From Monoplex corrugatus (taxonomy: Eukaryota > Mollusca > Gastropoda > Littorinimorpha > Ranellidae), in the NCBI GenBank assembly GCA_030674185.1, contig JAPXFY010000023.1, positions 16,134,686 to 16,198,685 of the forward strand: 64,000 bases of DNA. Reading direction: 5' to 3'. The position numbers and the translations under genes are program-made. Under the pieces are notes generated by a model. That model had not been told where the DNA came from. It did no database searches and worked only from the letters and a program-made list of their open reading frames with translations. Below are positions 41,749 to 54,488 of the stretch, piece after piece (the first letter of the stretch is position 1; each line of letters begins with the position of its first letter).

Positions 41749-42467
41749 TTAACTCTTTCAGCCCTGTCTGTTTTACAAGAGAAATGCACTCCCAGCCTGG
41801 GTTGTTTTTTTTGGTGGTGGGGGGGGGGACTGTACAATCAGTGGGTACCCCAATGAATCACCTCTATCTCAAAAACTGCTTGATGAAATTCATTAAAGTT
41901 TTGTATGCTTGCTGATATATAAATGTTCTCTGTCATATATAATTTTCAGATCATTTGATGTTTTCAGTCTTAGTTAAAATTTTATGAAAATTAACAAAAA
42001 CTACAAAAAAATCTGATTTTTATTTTTTCCACCTCCATTTCATCAATTTCATCAATTTTCGGTCGTTGCGAGGGCTCTTTGTCGAGTGAAGCGCCGATCG
42101 ACGAAGATACACTCAATTCAGAGGCCGTTTCTTCTGTTTCAGGCTTCAAATCACTGCCTTTATCGAGGAGGATTTCATCCAAAACGTGTTGCACTGTGTA
42201 GCGAGCTTGTTTAATCATCTTGACGTAAAAAAAAAAAAAAAAAAATCAACAAAAAACTGCGTCAAATTGCTTCAAAATGACTTGGCAGAATCTTCGAAGT
42301 TACCAGAAGGGAAGAGTGACGGAGTAACGTCCCTTCCGTAATGAATATTCATACAAATGAAACCGAAAGTGAGTGGGTGTGTGCGCCCGACAATTTGTCG
42401 GGCGCAGGAGCTGAGAGGCGATCAGTCACGCCCGACAATTTGTCGGGCGCAGGGCTGAAAGTGTTAA
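41749..42467 (-). mobile_element. 711-bp piggyBac-like TTAA element with palindromic subterminal repeats
   Basis: Bounded by TTAA at 41749-41752 and 42464-42467. Ends read TTAACTCTTTCAGCCCTG and, in reverse complement, TTAACACTTTCAGCCCTG. Near the right end the palindrome CGCCCGACAATTTGTCGGGCG occurs twice (about 42387-42410 and 42429-42452). The minus strand carries a short acidic frame and no catalytic domain. Confidence 0.78.
41991..42218 (-). pseudogene. N-terminal remnant of a piggyBac-like protein
   Basis: MIKQARYTVQHVLDEILLDK followed by a Glu/Ser-rich stretch. Position next to the right end and acidic composition fit the start of a piggyBac transposase, but the similarity is weak and the rest is missing. 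Confidence 0.4.
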
Positions 42468-42752
42468 TCAGGGTATCAGTTAGGTAACGCTATAAACGAG
42501 AGGTGGAATTAATCAGGACAGTGCTATAAATAAACGGGGAAAGTAATCAAGATGGTACCATACATATGTGGAGGAATTAATCAGAATGGCTGTATGAGTA
42601 AGTGGAGGATTTAATCAGTAGCGCTATAAAGAAATAGGAGAATTGATTAGGGTGAGGCTGTCTTCCCGATCAATTCACAACACCCATTAGTTTCTTTTCA
42701 TCACCTGCACCTATAGTCTTTTCTAAATCACCTTTAGTTTTTTTCGTCACAT

Positions 42753-43725
42753 ACATAGTTTGCAATGAGAATAGAAAACAATATAAGCTCTTTTCAAAAC
42801 ATCAAAAGAGGAATCAGACAGGGTTGTGTTTTGTCACCAGATCTGTTTTCACTATATAGCGAAAACATTATGAGAAACCTAGAAGAATACCCTGGATTAA
42901 AGGTTGGAGGGAAAATGATAAACAACATTCGGTACGTAGATGACACTGTGCTAATTGCAGAAAATGAAAGGGACCTACAAAACCTTGTGAATATACTAGA
43001 AATAGAAAGCAAAAGTAAGGGGTTGGAACTAAATAGCAGGAAGACTGAAGTCATAGTGATCGGTAAAAGACATGAAATCCCCTCATGCAAAATAACAGCA
43101 AATGGCACAACCTTGACATAGGTTAATAAGTTCAAATACCTGGGAACGGTCATTTCATCAGACGGCAGATGCACATCGGAAATAGCTGGCAGAATCGGCC
43201 AAGCAGCATTCAAAAAGATGACAAGCATTCTTACCAACAAATGCATATCAGTTAACACCAGAAAGAGAGTCCTTGAATGTTATATAGAACCAATACTGTT
43301 GTACGGATGCGAGGCGTGGATAGTCAGCAAGCAAAGCCAGAGCAGGATCGAGGCAGCCGAGATGTGGTTTCTCAGAAGAATGTTGAGAGTTCCATGGACA
43401 GCAAAGAAAACAAACGAGACAGTCTTGATGAAGGCAGACACAAGTAGATCACTCATAAGGAAGACTAGGAAAAGACAAGCAACATTTATAGGCCATTTTA
43501 TGAGGAAGGGGGATTTGGAGCACCTGACCACAAGGGTATAGCTGGAGGGAAAGAGAGCACCAGGTAGACCCAGGGAGAGAATGCTGGACGGACTTGCAGA
43601 GTGGCTGGGGATGAGGAAGATGGGGGAGATGCTGGGGCAACGAGAGATAGAGATCGTTGGAAGTCCACGGTCGCCAACGCCATACGGCAGGGCACCTGAT
43701 GATGATGATGATGACATAGTTTGCA
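42753..43725 (+). mobile_element. RTE-like LINE, 5'-truncated, with perfect 12-bp target duplication
   Basis: ACATAGTTTGCA at 42753-42764 and again at 43714-43725 brackets the insert. The 3' end is (GAT)n, CCTGATGATGATGATGATG. The insert holds the second half of the reverse transcriptase and the C-terminal domain. Its flanks belong to the ACCTTTAG minisatellite that continues from 43.8 kb. Confidence 0.92.
42766..43541 (+). pseudogene. LINE reverse transcriptase, 3' part
   Basis: Plus-strand frame with IKRGIRQGCVLSPDLFSLYS, the polymerase motif RYVDDTVLIAENERD and FKYLGTVISSDGRC. After one stop (TAG near 43119) it continues LECYIEPILLYGCEAW, AAEMWFLRRMLRVPW and RQATFIGHFMRKGDLEHL. The 5' half (endonuclease, fingers) is missing. 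The clade is RTE-like or a related APE-type, not settled. Copies of the same family are at 61873-62369 (minus) and 63574-64000 (plus). Confidence 0.88.
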
Positions 43726-43794
43726 TTTTTTATGACCTTTGTTTATTTTTTATTTTTTATTACGTATACCTTTTCTTTTCTTTTTAAAAAAAAA

Positions 43795-46700
43795 AATCTC
43801 TGTTAGCCTTTTGTCATCCACAGCGTTAGCTTTTTCTTTTCTATCAGCCTTCCTTTAACTTTTTTGTCCATTACACCGTTAACTTTTTTATCACCCTACA
43901 TGGTTAGCTCTTTTTGTCACTCACACCTTTAGCATTTTTATCTATTACACCTTTAGCTTTTTATCACTCACATCTTTAGCATTTTTATCTGTTACACCTT
44001 TAGCTTTTTAACACTCACATCTTTAGCATTTTTATCTATTACACCTTTAGCTTTTTAACACTCACATCTTTAGCATTTTTATCTATTACACACTTTAGAT
44101 CTTTATCACTGAACATCTGTTACATTTTTAATCTTAGCTTATCAACACCTTTTCTTTTTACACTCACATCTTTAGCATTTTTATCTATTACACCTTTAGC
44201 TCTTTATCACTCACACTACATTCTTACATTTTATCTATAATCACACCTTTAGCTTTTTTAATTACACACATCTTTAAGCATTTCTATCAATACACTTTTA
44301 GCCTTACATCACTCACATCTTTAGCATTTTTACACACCTTTAGCTCTTTATCACTCACATCTTTAGCATTTTTATCAATACACTTTTAGCTCTTTACATC
44401 ACTCACATCTTTAAGCATTTTTATCTATTACACCTTTAGCTCTTTATCACTCACATCTGTAGCATTTTTATCATACACTTTTAGCTCTTTATCATCACAT
44501 CTTTACATTTATCATAACCTTTAGCTTTTATCACTCACATCTTAGCATTTTTACATACACCTTTAGCTTTTTATCACTCACATCTTTAGCATTTTATCTA
44601 TTACACTTTAGCTCTTTATCACTCACATCTTTAGCATTTTTATCTATTACACCTTTAGCTCTTTATCACTCACATCTTTAGCATTTTTATCATACACTTT
44701 AGCTTCTTTATCACTCACATCTTTAGCATTTTTATCTATTACACCTTTAGCTCTTTTATCACTCACATCTTTAGCATTTTTATCTATTACACCTTTAGCT
44801 TTTTATCACTCACATCTTAGCATTTTATCTATTACACCTTTAGATCTTTATCACTCACATCTTTAGCATTTTTATCTATTACACCTTTAGCTCTTTATCA
44901 CTCACATCTTTAGCATTTTTATCTATTACACCTTTAGATCTTTATCACTCACATCTTTAGCATTTTTATCTATTACACCTTTAGCTCTTTTATCACTCAC
45001 ATCTTTAGCATTTTTATCTATTACACCTTTAGCTCTTTTTATCACTCACATCTTTAGCATTTTTATCTATTACACCTTTAAGCTCTTTTTATCACTCACA
45101 TCTTTAGCATTTTTATCTATTACACCTTTAGATCTTTATCACTCACATCTTTAGCATTTTTATCTATTACACCTTTAGTCTTTTTATCACTCACATCTTA
45201 GCATTTTTATCTATTACACCTTTAGATCTTTATCACTCACATCTTTAGCATTTTTATCTATTACACCTTTAGCTTTTATCACTCACATCTTTAGCATTTT
45301 TATCTATTACACCTTTAGATCTTTATCACTCACATCTTTAGCATTTTTATCTATTACACCTTTAGCTCTTTTTATCACTCACATCTTTAGCATTTTTATC
45401 TATTACACCTTTAGCTCTTTTTATCACTCATATCTTTAGCATTTTTATCTATTACACCTTTAACTCTTTTATCACTGACATCTTTAGCATTTTTATCTAT
45501 TACACCTTTAGCTCTTTTTATCACACATTTTAGCTATTTTTATCTATTACACCTTTAGCTCTTTATCACTCACATCTTTAGCATTTTTATCTATTACACC
45601 TTTAGCTCTTTTTATCACTACATCTTTAGCATTTTTATCTATTACACCTTTAGCTCTTTTATCACTCACATTTTTAGCATTTTTATCTATTACACCTTTA
45701 GCTCTTTATTACTGACATCTTTAGCATTTTTATCTATTACACCTTTAGCTCTTTTATCACTGACATCTTTAGCATTTTTATCTATTACACCTTTAGCTCT
45801 TTTTATCACTGACATTTTTAGTATTTTTATCTATTGCCTTTTAGCTCTTTTATTACTCACATCTTTAACATTTTTATCTATTGCACCTTTAGCTCTTTTT
45901 ATTACTCACACATCTTTAGCATTTTTATCTATTACACCTTTAGCTCTTTTTATTACTGACATCTTTAGCATTTTTTATCTATTACACCTTTAGCTCTTTT
46001 TATTACTGACATCTTTAGCATTTTTATCTATTACACCTTTAGCTCTTTTTATTACTCAACATCTTTAGCATTTTTATCTATTACACCTTTAGCTCTTTTT
46101 GTCACTCACATCTTTAGCATTTTTATCTATTACACCTTTAGCTTTTTATCACTCACATCTTTAACATTTTTATCTATTACACCTTTAGCTCTTTATCACT
46201 CAAATCTTAACATTTTTATCTATTACACCTTTAGCTTTTTATCACTCACATCTTTAGCATTTTTATCTATTACACCTTTAGCTCTTTATCACTCACATCT
46301 TTAGCATATTTATCTATTACACCTTTAGCTTTTTAATATCACTCAATCTTTAGCATTTTTATTTATTACACCTTTAGCTTTTTATCACTCACCATCTTTA
46401 GCATTTTTATCAATACAGTTTTAGCTCTTTACATCACTCACATCTTTAGCATTTTTATCTATTACACCTTTAGCTCTTTATCACTCACATCTTTAGCATT
46501 TTTATCTGTTACACCTTAAGCTGTTTTTATACCTGACATCGTTAGCATTTTTATCTATCACACCTTTAGCTCTTTTTATCACTCACATCTTTAGCATTTT
46601 TATCTACACTTTTAGCTCTTTATCACTCACATCTTTAGCATTTTTATCTATTACACCTTTAGCTTTTTATCACTCACATCTTCAACATTTTTATCTATTA

Positions 46701-47860
46701 CACCTTTAGCTTTTTATCACTCACATCTTTAGCATTTTTATCTATTACACCTTTAGCTCTTTATCTCTCATATCTTCAGCAGTTTTATCAATTACACCGT
46801 CAGCTTTTTTTGTATTACATCTTTAGCATTTTTATCAAATGCACATCAGTTTTTTATCTTTCACATCTTTAACAGTTTTATCAAATGCACATCAGCTTCT
46901 TATCACTCACATCTTTAGCAGTTTTATCAATTACACCTTTAGCTTTTTTTATCACTTACATTTTAGCAGTTTTATCAATTACACCTTTAGCTTTTTTTAT
47001 CACTTACATTTTAGCAGTTTTATCAATTACACCTTTAACATATTTTTTATCACTCACATCTTTAGCAGTTTTATCAATTACACCTTTAGATTTTTTTTAT
47101 CACTCACATCTTTAGCATTTTTATCAATTATACCTTTAACGTATTTTTTATCACACACATCTTTAGCAGTTTTATCAATTACACCTTTAACGTATTTTTT
47201 ATCACTCACATCTTTAGCAGTTTTATCAATTACACCTTTAACGTATTTTTTATCACTCACATCTTTAGCAGTTTTATCAATTACACCTTTAACGTATTTT
47301 TTATCACTCACATCTTTAGCAGTTTTATCAATTATACCTTTAACATATTTTTTATCACTCACATCATTAGCAGTTTTATCAATTATACCTTTAACGTATT
47401 TTTTATCACTCACATCTTTAGCAGTTTTATCAATTACACCTTCAGATTTTTTATCACTCACATCTTTAGCAGTTTTATCAAATGCACATCAGTTTTTTTT
47501 ATCACTCACATCTTTAGCAGTTTTATCAAATGCACATCAGTTTTTTTTATCACTCACATCTTTAGCAGTTTTATCAAATGCACATCAGTTTTTTTTTATC
47601 ACTCACATCTTTAGCAGTTTTATCAATTACATCTTAAGATTTTTATCACATACATCTTTAGTATTTTTTATCACGTACAACATTAGCTGTTTTATCACCT
47701 ATACCTCTAGCTTTTTTTTTTTATCAGATACCTGAACTTTTTTTTACCACTTACACCTCTAGCATTTTTGATACCTTTGTTATCATCTACACCTTCAGCA
47801 ATTTTAAGATCTACACCTTTGATTGTTTTATCACTAACATCTTTTCACTACCATCACTCC
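43795..47860. repeat. About 47-bp minisatellite, roughly 85 copies
   Basis: The unit is CATCTTTAGCATTTTTATCT then ATTACACCTTTAGCTCTTTA and TCACTCA. Homogeneity is highest at 44.6-46.3 kb and decays at both edges. Diverged units also precede the LINE at 42.67-42.75 kb, so the array originally spanned the insertion. Confidence 0.95.
47020..47450. repeat. Homogenised 51-bp sub-array
   Basis: The unit CACCTTTAACGTATTTTTTA... TCAATTA is 51 bp, a multiple of three. The minus strand is therefore open with a 17-residue period (DKTAKDVSDKKYVKGVI). I see no start, splice or conservation evidence for expression. Confidence 0.85.
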
Positions 47861-48014
47861 TCCTGTCACTTTAAGTCTGACCTTGACTTTCACTGAGTGA
47901 AATCCGAACACTGTCACTTTACAACTGACCTTGACCTTCACTGAGCTGAAGTTAAACCCTGTCATTTTTACAAAATGACCTTGGCTTTCACTGAGTGAAA
48001 ACTAAGCACTGTCA

Positions 48015-48176
48015 ATTTGCGTCTGTCTTGCTTTGTTGTATTAAATATGCGTTCTCATTCTTTTTTCTTTTTTCGTGTTTTTTTTTCTTCTGGTTCTTGA
48101 AAGCATGTTGGACCTGGGAAATCAACCTATCTCTCCAACGTTTTATACCAAGGCAGACGGGTAATGCGTTGCTCTT
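48015..48176. repeat. Dispersed element with one 43-bp unit, left half
   Basis: GACCTGGGAAATCAACCTAT, CTCCAACGTTTTATACCAAGG and CAGACGGGTAATGCG parallel 50688-50745. The element is cut by the LINE that starts at 48177 and resumes at 49584. Confidence 0.8.
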
Positions 48177-48314
48177 ATAATAATAATAATAATAATAATT
48201 ACAATATTTATTATAGCGCAAAATCTTGATAAAATCAAATCTAAGCGCTGAAGCAGACACACACGCACGCACGCACGCACGCACACGCACGCACGCACGC
48301 ACGCACCGCACGCA

Positions 48315-48378
<64 letters not shown>

Positions 48379-49583
48379 TGGCTATAAATGGGGAGAAAGA
48401 ATAAAAGCAATAAAAGCAAGAATAAAAGCAATGGAAAATTATAGAGAGCATAGCATATACAATTATATATTATAACCATGTGATTCCCCTCCGAGCGGAG
48501 ACAGGCTGCAGAGGGGGGGGGGAGGGGGGAGTTGAGTGAGGTTAGGATTTTATGCGGAGGAGAAAAGGTGAGTTTTGAGAGCGGACTTGGAGACAAAAGT
48601 AGGTTGCTGACGGACTGAGAGAGGAAGTTTGTTCCAGGAGAGTGGACCAGAAACAGAGAAGGCTCGTGGACCATAGGTATTGAGCTTAGTGCGTGGAAAG
48701 CGAAAAGTCAGAGGATCGGAGGCAGAGCGGAGGGTACGTGAGGGAAGATAGATCTCAAGTAGGCTTGACAGGTAATCGGGGGCTGCGTTATTGAGGCTTT
48801 TGTAGCACATGGTGTCTAGTTTGTACTGTATGCGCTTTGATACAGGGAGCCAGTGAAGTTGTGCCAGGAGAGGAGATATGTGGTCAGCTTTTTTCTTTTT
48901 GAGTACAAGGCGTACAGCATTGTTTTGAATGCGCTGTAGGATGTGAATGGTGGAGGCAGGAAGACCAGACAGGAGTGAATTGCAATAGTCAATGCGAGAC
49001 ATTATGAAGGAGAGAACGAGTTTTGCAGTTGTTTCGACAGAGAGATACTTCCTGATCAGCCTTATACGATGGAGATGATAGTAGCAAGATCTGGCAGTTT
49101 GAGAAACAAAGTTGTTCATGGAGAGGGTAGAGTCAATGCAGACACCAAGGTTTTTAGCTGAATCAGAAATTGGGACTGATGTGTTACATAATGGGAGAGA
49201 AAGAGGAGGCAGCTGAGAAAGTTTCTGACGGGTGCCAATGAGGATAGCTTCTGTCTTGTCGTCATTAAGCTGAAGTTTGTTGAACGTCATCCAGTTCTTA
49301 ATGTCCGAGTAACACTCAGTGGTGCGAGTCAACAGGCGCTGTATATTATCAGGTGAGTCACTGTCTTGAAGTTGGGTGTCATCAGCATAGAAGTGGTGTT
49401 TTATAGAGTGGGAGTTGATGATGGTGGACAGGGGGGAGGTGTAAAGAGTGAAAAGAACAGGGCCAAGGACAGATCCTTGTGGAACACCACAGGTCAGGTA
49501 TGCAGGTTGAGAGTAAGTGCCATTGATGAGAACAGTTTGTTTTCTGTTTGATAAATACGAAGTGAAAAAGGAGAGAGCAATGT
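48177..49583 (-). mobile_element. L2-like LINE, 5'-truncated copy 2, with an empty-site paralog
   Basis: 3' end on the left: (ATA)n, GCGCAAAATCTTGATAAAAT and (GCAC)n/(CA)n. The host sequence reads ...GCTCTT before and CACAATTTTCAACTGTCGTG after. The intact host copy at 50741-50765 reads GCTGCTCTTCACGATTTTCAAC, which gives the pre-insertion join. It is nearly identical to copy 1 at 30602. Confidence 0.92.
48550..49583 (-). pseudogene. L2-like LINE ORF2, C-terminal part, long open frame
   Basis: A continuous reading frame covers most of the reverse transcriptase and the C-terminal region. It includes SFFTSYLSNRKQTVLINGTY, GVPQGSVLGPVLFTLY, the catalytic HFYADDTQL, and [14 protein letters not shown] to KTHLFSSA. 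The part before LINE position 49583 is host DNA read by chance, so the endonuclease half is absent. The uninterrupted frame points to recent insertion. Confidence 0.88.
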
Positions 49584-49690
49584 CACAATTTTCAACTGTC
49601 GTGGGATCTTTAGCGCACACAGGTCCGACTCGTTTTTCGTCAACTTCCTAAGAACTAGACATTCATTGAGTTACAAACCATCCTGTCATA
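49584..49690. repeat. Dispersed element, right half
   Basis: CACAATTTTCAACTGTCGTG, then GGTCCGACTCGTTTTTCGTC, matching 50750-50860. It is the continuation of 48015-48176 across the LINE. Confidence 0.8.
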
Positions 49691-49931
49691 ACTGATCGAA
49701 CAGTACGCTACCAAATCGCGTCATATGTGGACAGACCTTAATTAACGGTGTTGCGGATGGTGCAGTGTGACATGACCTTTAAGTCTCATGACGTTTTGCG
49801 CTGGCTTGCACGGCGTTGATCGTTAGCTTGGGTTGTCAGTTCAGGCGAAACAGTTTCGTCAACGCCAGTGTATGAGTGCAGTATATGTAAGCCTACGGAC
49901 GTGCACGAGTGTGTGAAACGACCCGTTCATC

Positions 49932-50004
49932 ATGCCTCGAGTTCTGCTCGTGCTTGTGTTTTTCCTCTTCGTGTTCGTCTCTCTTCTTGTCTTCATGCTC
50001 ACAA
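49932..50004 (+). CDS. Sulfotransferase exon 1: signal anchor
   Basis: ATG at 49932 in ATCATGCC. 24 codons, almost all hydrophobic, end ACA A before the donor GTAAGA. Phase 1. Confidence 0.6.
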
Positions 50005-50203
50005 GTAAGATGATAGTTACCTTTGGTTGTGAGGGTTGTGGAACTGGTGTATGTGAAACGAAGACTGAATCTTTTTCATATTTTACGTTTTGTTATATTG
50101 GGTAGTGGTAGTAGTACGTCAGAAATGAAGATGGTGCTTATTTCATATTACATCACATGTTTTCCGTGCGAAATTCGGGTTTTTCTCTCTGTCTATATAT
50201 ATG

Positions 50204-50280
<77 letters not shown>

Positions 50281-51670
50281 GCATATGTAAATGTGTGTAT
50301 TTACATATATACACATACATTGAGGCGTTCAAAATTGAACAGTATAGTGTCAAAATAGATTTTTGGTTGTCTGTTTTTAATGCTCAATGGAGCAGGTACA
50401 TGTCAATGTTTTCCCATCAGAGAATAGATTTCTTTCATGATATGTATGGAATGCTGATGTTCACATTGAATCTGCCATTATTTTAAATACTGTTAGTTAT
50501 GTTCGTGCATGTTGCATATTATCATTTTTTATATATGTGAAATGATATCATTGTTGACACATATTTTGAGGAACTTTATTTTGTAAAACGAAAGACTACT
50601 TAAAAAGGATTAAAAAAAAAAAGACAAAAAACAAGACTTCACACTTCAGAAAGGCAAGAAGGCTAATTGGTCTTCAAGGGTGGGACCTGGGAAATCAACC
50701 TATCTCGCCAACGTTTTATACCAAGGCAGACGGGTAATGCGCTGCTCTTCACGATTTTCAACTGTCGTGGGATCTTAAACGTACACAGCCAGAAGGCACA
50801 CAGGTCCGACTCGTTTTTCGTCAACTTCCAAAGGACTAGACGTTCAGTTCGAATTTCCGATCAAACTGAAGAGAAAAGTCGAGGCCTGTAAAGAAAAAAA
50901 AAATCACAGGGGTTTCATTTAGTTGGTTTTATTTACACAATTTGCTTACCTGTGAATTTCTTATGGACATGCTTTCAAGAACCAGAAAAAAAAAAAAAAA
51001 ACGAAAAAAGAAAAAAGAACAAGAACGCGTATTTAATACAACAAAGCAAGACAGACGCAAATTTTCGGCCAACTGGCCTTTGTCAAGCGTAAGTTCACAA
51101 ACAAACACCAGATACACAAATTAGGAGAAAAAGACTGAAACTTCCCTGCTGTTCCGTCCAGTGTGAGAAAAATAACTGGACGGAACAGCAGGGAAGTTTC
51201 AGTCTTTTTCTCCTAATTTTTGTATCTGGTGTTTTTTGTCTCTTAATTTAAGTATCTGGTGTTTGTTTGTGAACTTACGGTTGACAAAGGCCAAAATTTG
51301 CGCCTGTCTTGTCTTGTTTTATTAAATACGCGTTCTTATTCTTTTTTCGTGTTTTTGTTTTTCTGGTTCCTGTTTGCTTGAACATGGACAGTCACACTTG
51401 TTTTGGACAAGCTTTCAAACCAGACTTCTAATGGCCGTTGTGGTTTGTTAACCTCAACACATCACCATCTCTTTTTTATTTCATAAGTGAATGGAAACAG
51501 ATTTGATGTCTCAAGCGCACTATGGTTCGTCTGCAGAACAACAGTACAGTGTCTTCAGTTCCTTGTTGTCTTCTGCTTCACGATATGACGTCATTGTTAA
51601 TGACGACGTCATGGCTAAGGACAACTTCCAAGGCGATAGCCGTGTGTTTTCAGGTTGGTTTGTTATCATT

Positions 51671-51731
<61 letters not shown>

Positions 51732-53919
51732 TGTGTGTGTGTGTGTGTGTGCTTTAGAAAAGAGAAGAGAGGAAAGAGAAGACGATGAGGAGAGAGAGAG
51801 AGAGAGGGTTGCACGATATTCTGGTTTTAAAGGAATAGAATATATGCGTAGCAACGTATGCATTATAGTTAATTATTTACACAAAAAGCATTTCCTCAGT
51901 GTACCATCTGAACATTTACTATTTTGCAAAAGCTCTCTCTGTATACTTTCCTCTGATACAAAGATAAACATAAAACCCATACAAAACAAGTGGACCGCCC
52001 GCGTTCAAGCAAACAGGAACCAGAAAAAAACCCAAAACCAAACAACAAACAAACAAACAAACAAACAAACAAACAAACAAAAACAAAAACACGTAAAAAG
52101 AATCAGAACGCGTATTTAATACAACCAGACAAAACAGGCGCAAATTTTCAGCCAACTGGCCTTTGTCAAGCGTAGACGAAAGATCACAAACGAACAAACA
52201 CCAAATCTTGACAAAGGCCAATTGGCCGAAAATTTGTATTTAATAAGGGTTCTGATTCTTTTTTCGTTTTTTTTTTTTTTCTGGTTCCTTAAAACCCTAT
52301 CCTATTCACTCCGGCTGCATCCGGCCAAACACAGCTCTCCCGCATCTATTCACTCCGGCCGCGGCGGCCGCATGTTTGCACACATGGCCAGTACTTTTCC
52401 ATCATGCTGTAACCATGAGCTAGCTCACTCTGAATGGATGAAATTTGGCGGGTAGGTCCACGAAGGACCAATGAACTTTAAAACCCATACGCTATGTAGG
52501 ATCTCAACACCTTGCCAGCGCATAGGGTTTGTGGCAGGATTATGGCGTATCTCATGATTCATTTTGCATTTTCTCCATCACAAATCATCTGTGGCGTCAG
52601 CGCATTTAGAATTTATTCCAAGCACGGAGACATTACTTTGTCAAACTAAAACCCAAAATTGTAATCTGTGTGTGACCTTCATGTTGGAATTAAAACTACG
52701 GCTCGTTCGTTCTCCACGTGTTCACACACATCTCCTGTCTCACCTGTCGGCGTCATCGAGTTCGGTGTTGGCTGCTGCACTTTTTGACACCACCATCTCC
52801 CTCCAGGCCGCTCTGTCTTGACTTTTGTGGACAATGTCTTGAATATTTAGGCCACTGCTGTTGGTTATGTTCTCGATATATGAGATTTGTGGTCTACCTT
52901 TCTTCCTTTTTACCTCTGTGTTCTTGCTACGTGACATATAGCCAATGTATTTTACTCTTCTCTCGTTGATGTCTGCTAGTAGTTTTCTGGTAGTATCAAG
53001 TTCTTCCAGGACACTTTCATTACTTCTTCTGTCTGTCCATTTGACACGTAGTAGTCTCCGATAAAACCACATCTCTGCTGCCTCAATTCTTCTGCATTTA
53101 ATTTTTTCTCTTTTGAGTTTTTTTGTATTCTTCTTTTCTTCCAGATTTGCGAGCTTGGCATTTCTGTTTGGCTAGATCCATAACTTCCTCGCTGATTATG
53201 GCTTGCTTGGTTTTCTTCACACAGTGGATGTGAAAAAATTAAAGGAAGGATTTCTAGCATCTCGTTTGATAACTTTTAGATCATTTACTCCTTATCCTAA
53301 CCCGTAAAATGCTACTCTAAAGTGAGACTGTTAATTGACATAATAACTGATCGTTATTTCCCAGCGGTAAACACTAGTGACATTATAGCCGTTGCTAAAA
53401 TCTAATAGTGTAAGAGAAAAACATGTAATAGTGATAACAAATACTAGCTACTAGCTCAAGCCGTTTTAAACAAAAAGAAGAACAGAGAGAGAGGGGGGAG
53501 AGAGGGAGAGAGGGGCAAGGGAGAGAGAGAGGGAGTGAGCGGGAGGGAGAGAGTGGAGGGGAGAGAGGGAGAGGGAGAGAGGGCAGGGGAGAGAGATCGG
53601 AGAGAGGGGTGGGAAGAGAGAGAGAGAGGGAGAGAGAGAGAGAGAGGGAGAGAGGGCAGGGGAGAGAGATTGGAGAGAGGGGCAGGGAAGAGAGAGAGAG
53701 AGAGGGAGAGAGGGGCAGGGAAGAGAGAGAGAGATGGAGAGAGGGGCAGGGAAGAGAGAGAGAGGAGAGAGGAGGAGGGCAGGGAAGAGAGAGAGAGAGG
53801 AGAGAGGGGCAGGGAAGAGAGAGAGAGGGGAGGAGAGAGAGAGAGAGAGGGAGGCAGGGGAGAGAGAGGAGAGGAGGGCAGGGAAGAGAGAGAGAGAGAA
53901 CGGAGAGAGAGGGAGGACA

Positions 53920-53951
<32 letters not shown>

Positions 53952-54428
53952 TTCTGTGTTTTTGTATTTTTTTGTGTTTATTTTTTTCGGCTTTCTTTTG
54001 TTTTGACGTTTTGCATTTTAAACCATTGCTTAAAATAAGGTCTTTGTCTTGTTTCCCTCATAAAAACAAAACAGTCTTCCTTTGTCACGTTTGTGTGTAT
54101 TGTGTGATTTTGTGTGTGTGTGTGTGTTGTGTGATTTTGTGTGTGTGTGTGTGTGTGCTGTGATTTTTTTTCAATCTCCATTTTAAAAAATGGAGACTGC
54201 TTGATATCGACCGGAGAGAGATGAGTGTTTGAGTATGTGTATATATGCGTGTATACGTGTGTGTGCGTGTGTGTACGTATGCGTATGTGTGTATGTGCGT
54301 TATATAAATATTGTAATTATTATGTGTGTTTATGTGTTTGTATGTGTGTGCGTTTGTTTGTTTGTTTGTTCTTTAATTTAACGTCTTTTCACTATAAGTG
54401 ATATTAGACGGTTTGTGTGTGTGTGTGT

Positions 54429-54488
<60 letters not shown>

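Larger units (their letters stand above)
41631..42650. repeat. Degenerate tandem units around TTAATCAG
   Basis: Units such as GGAATTAATCAGNNTGGTNC and TATAAATAAGTGG recur at 41680-41748 and 42468-42640. The piggyBac-like element at 41749 interrupts them at a TTAA of one unit. Confidence 0.6.

Noticed and set aside
46839..47735. 298-codon Leu/Ser/Phe-rich plus-strand frame resembling membrane segments
   Set aside because: It is the roughly 47/51-bp minisatellite. The apparent membrane repeats follow the DNA period and the opposite strand is open too.
53535..54163. Arg/Glu-rich frames that look like SR-type or coiled-coil proteins
   Set aside because: Polypurine (GA)n tract, open in several frames.
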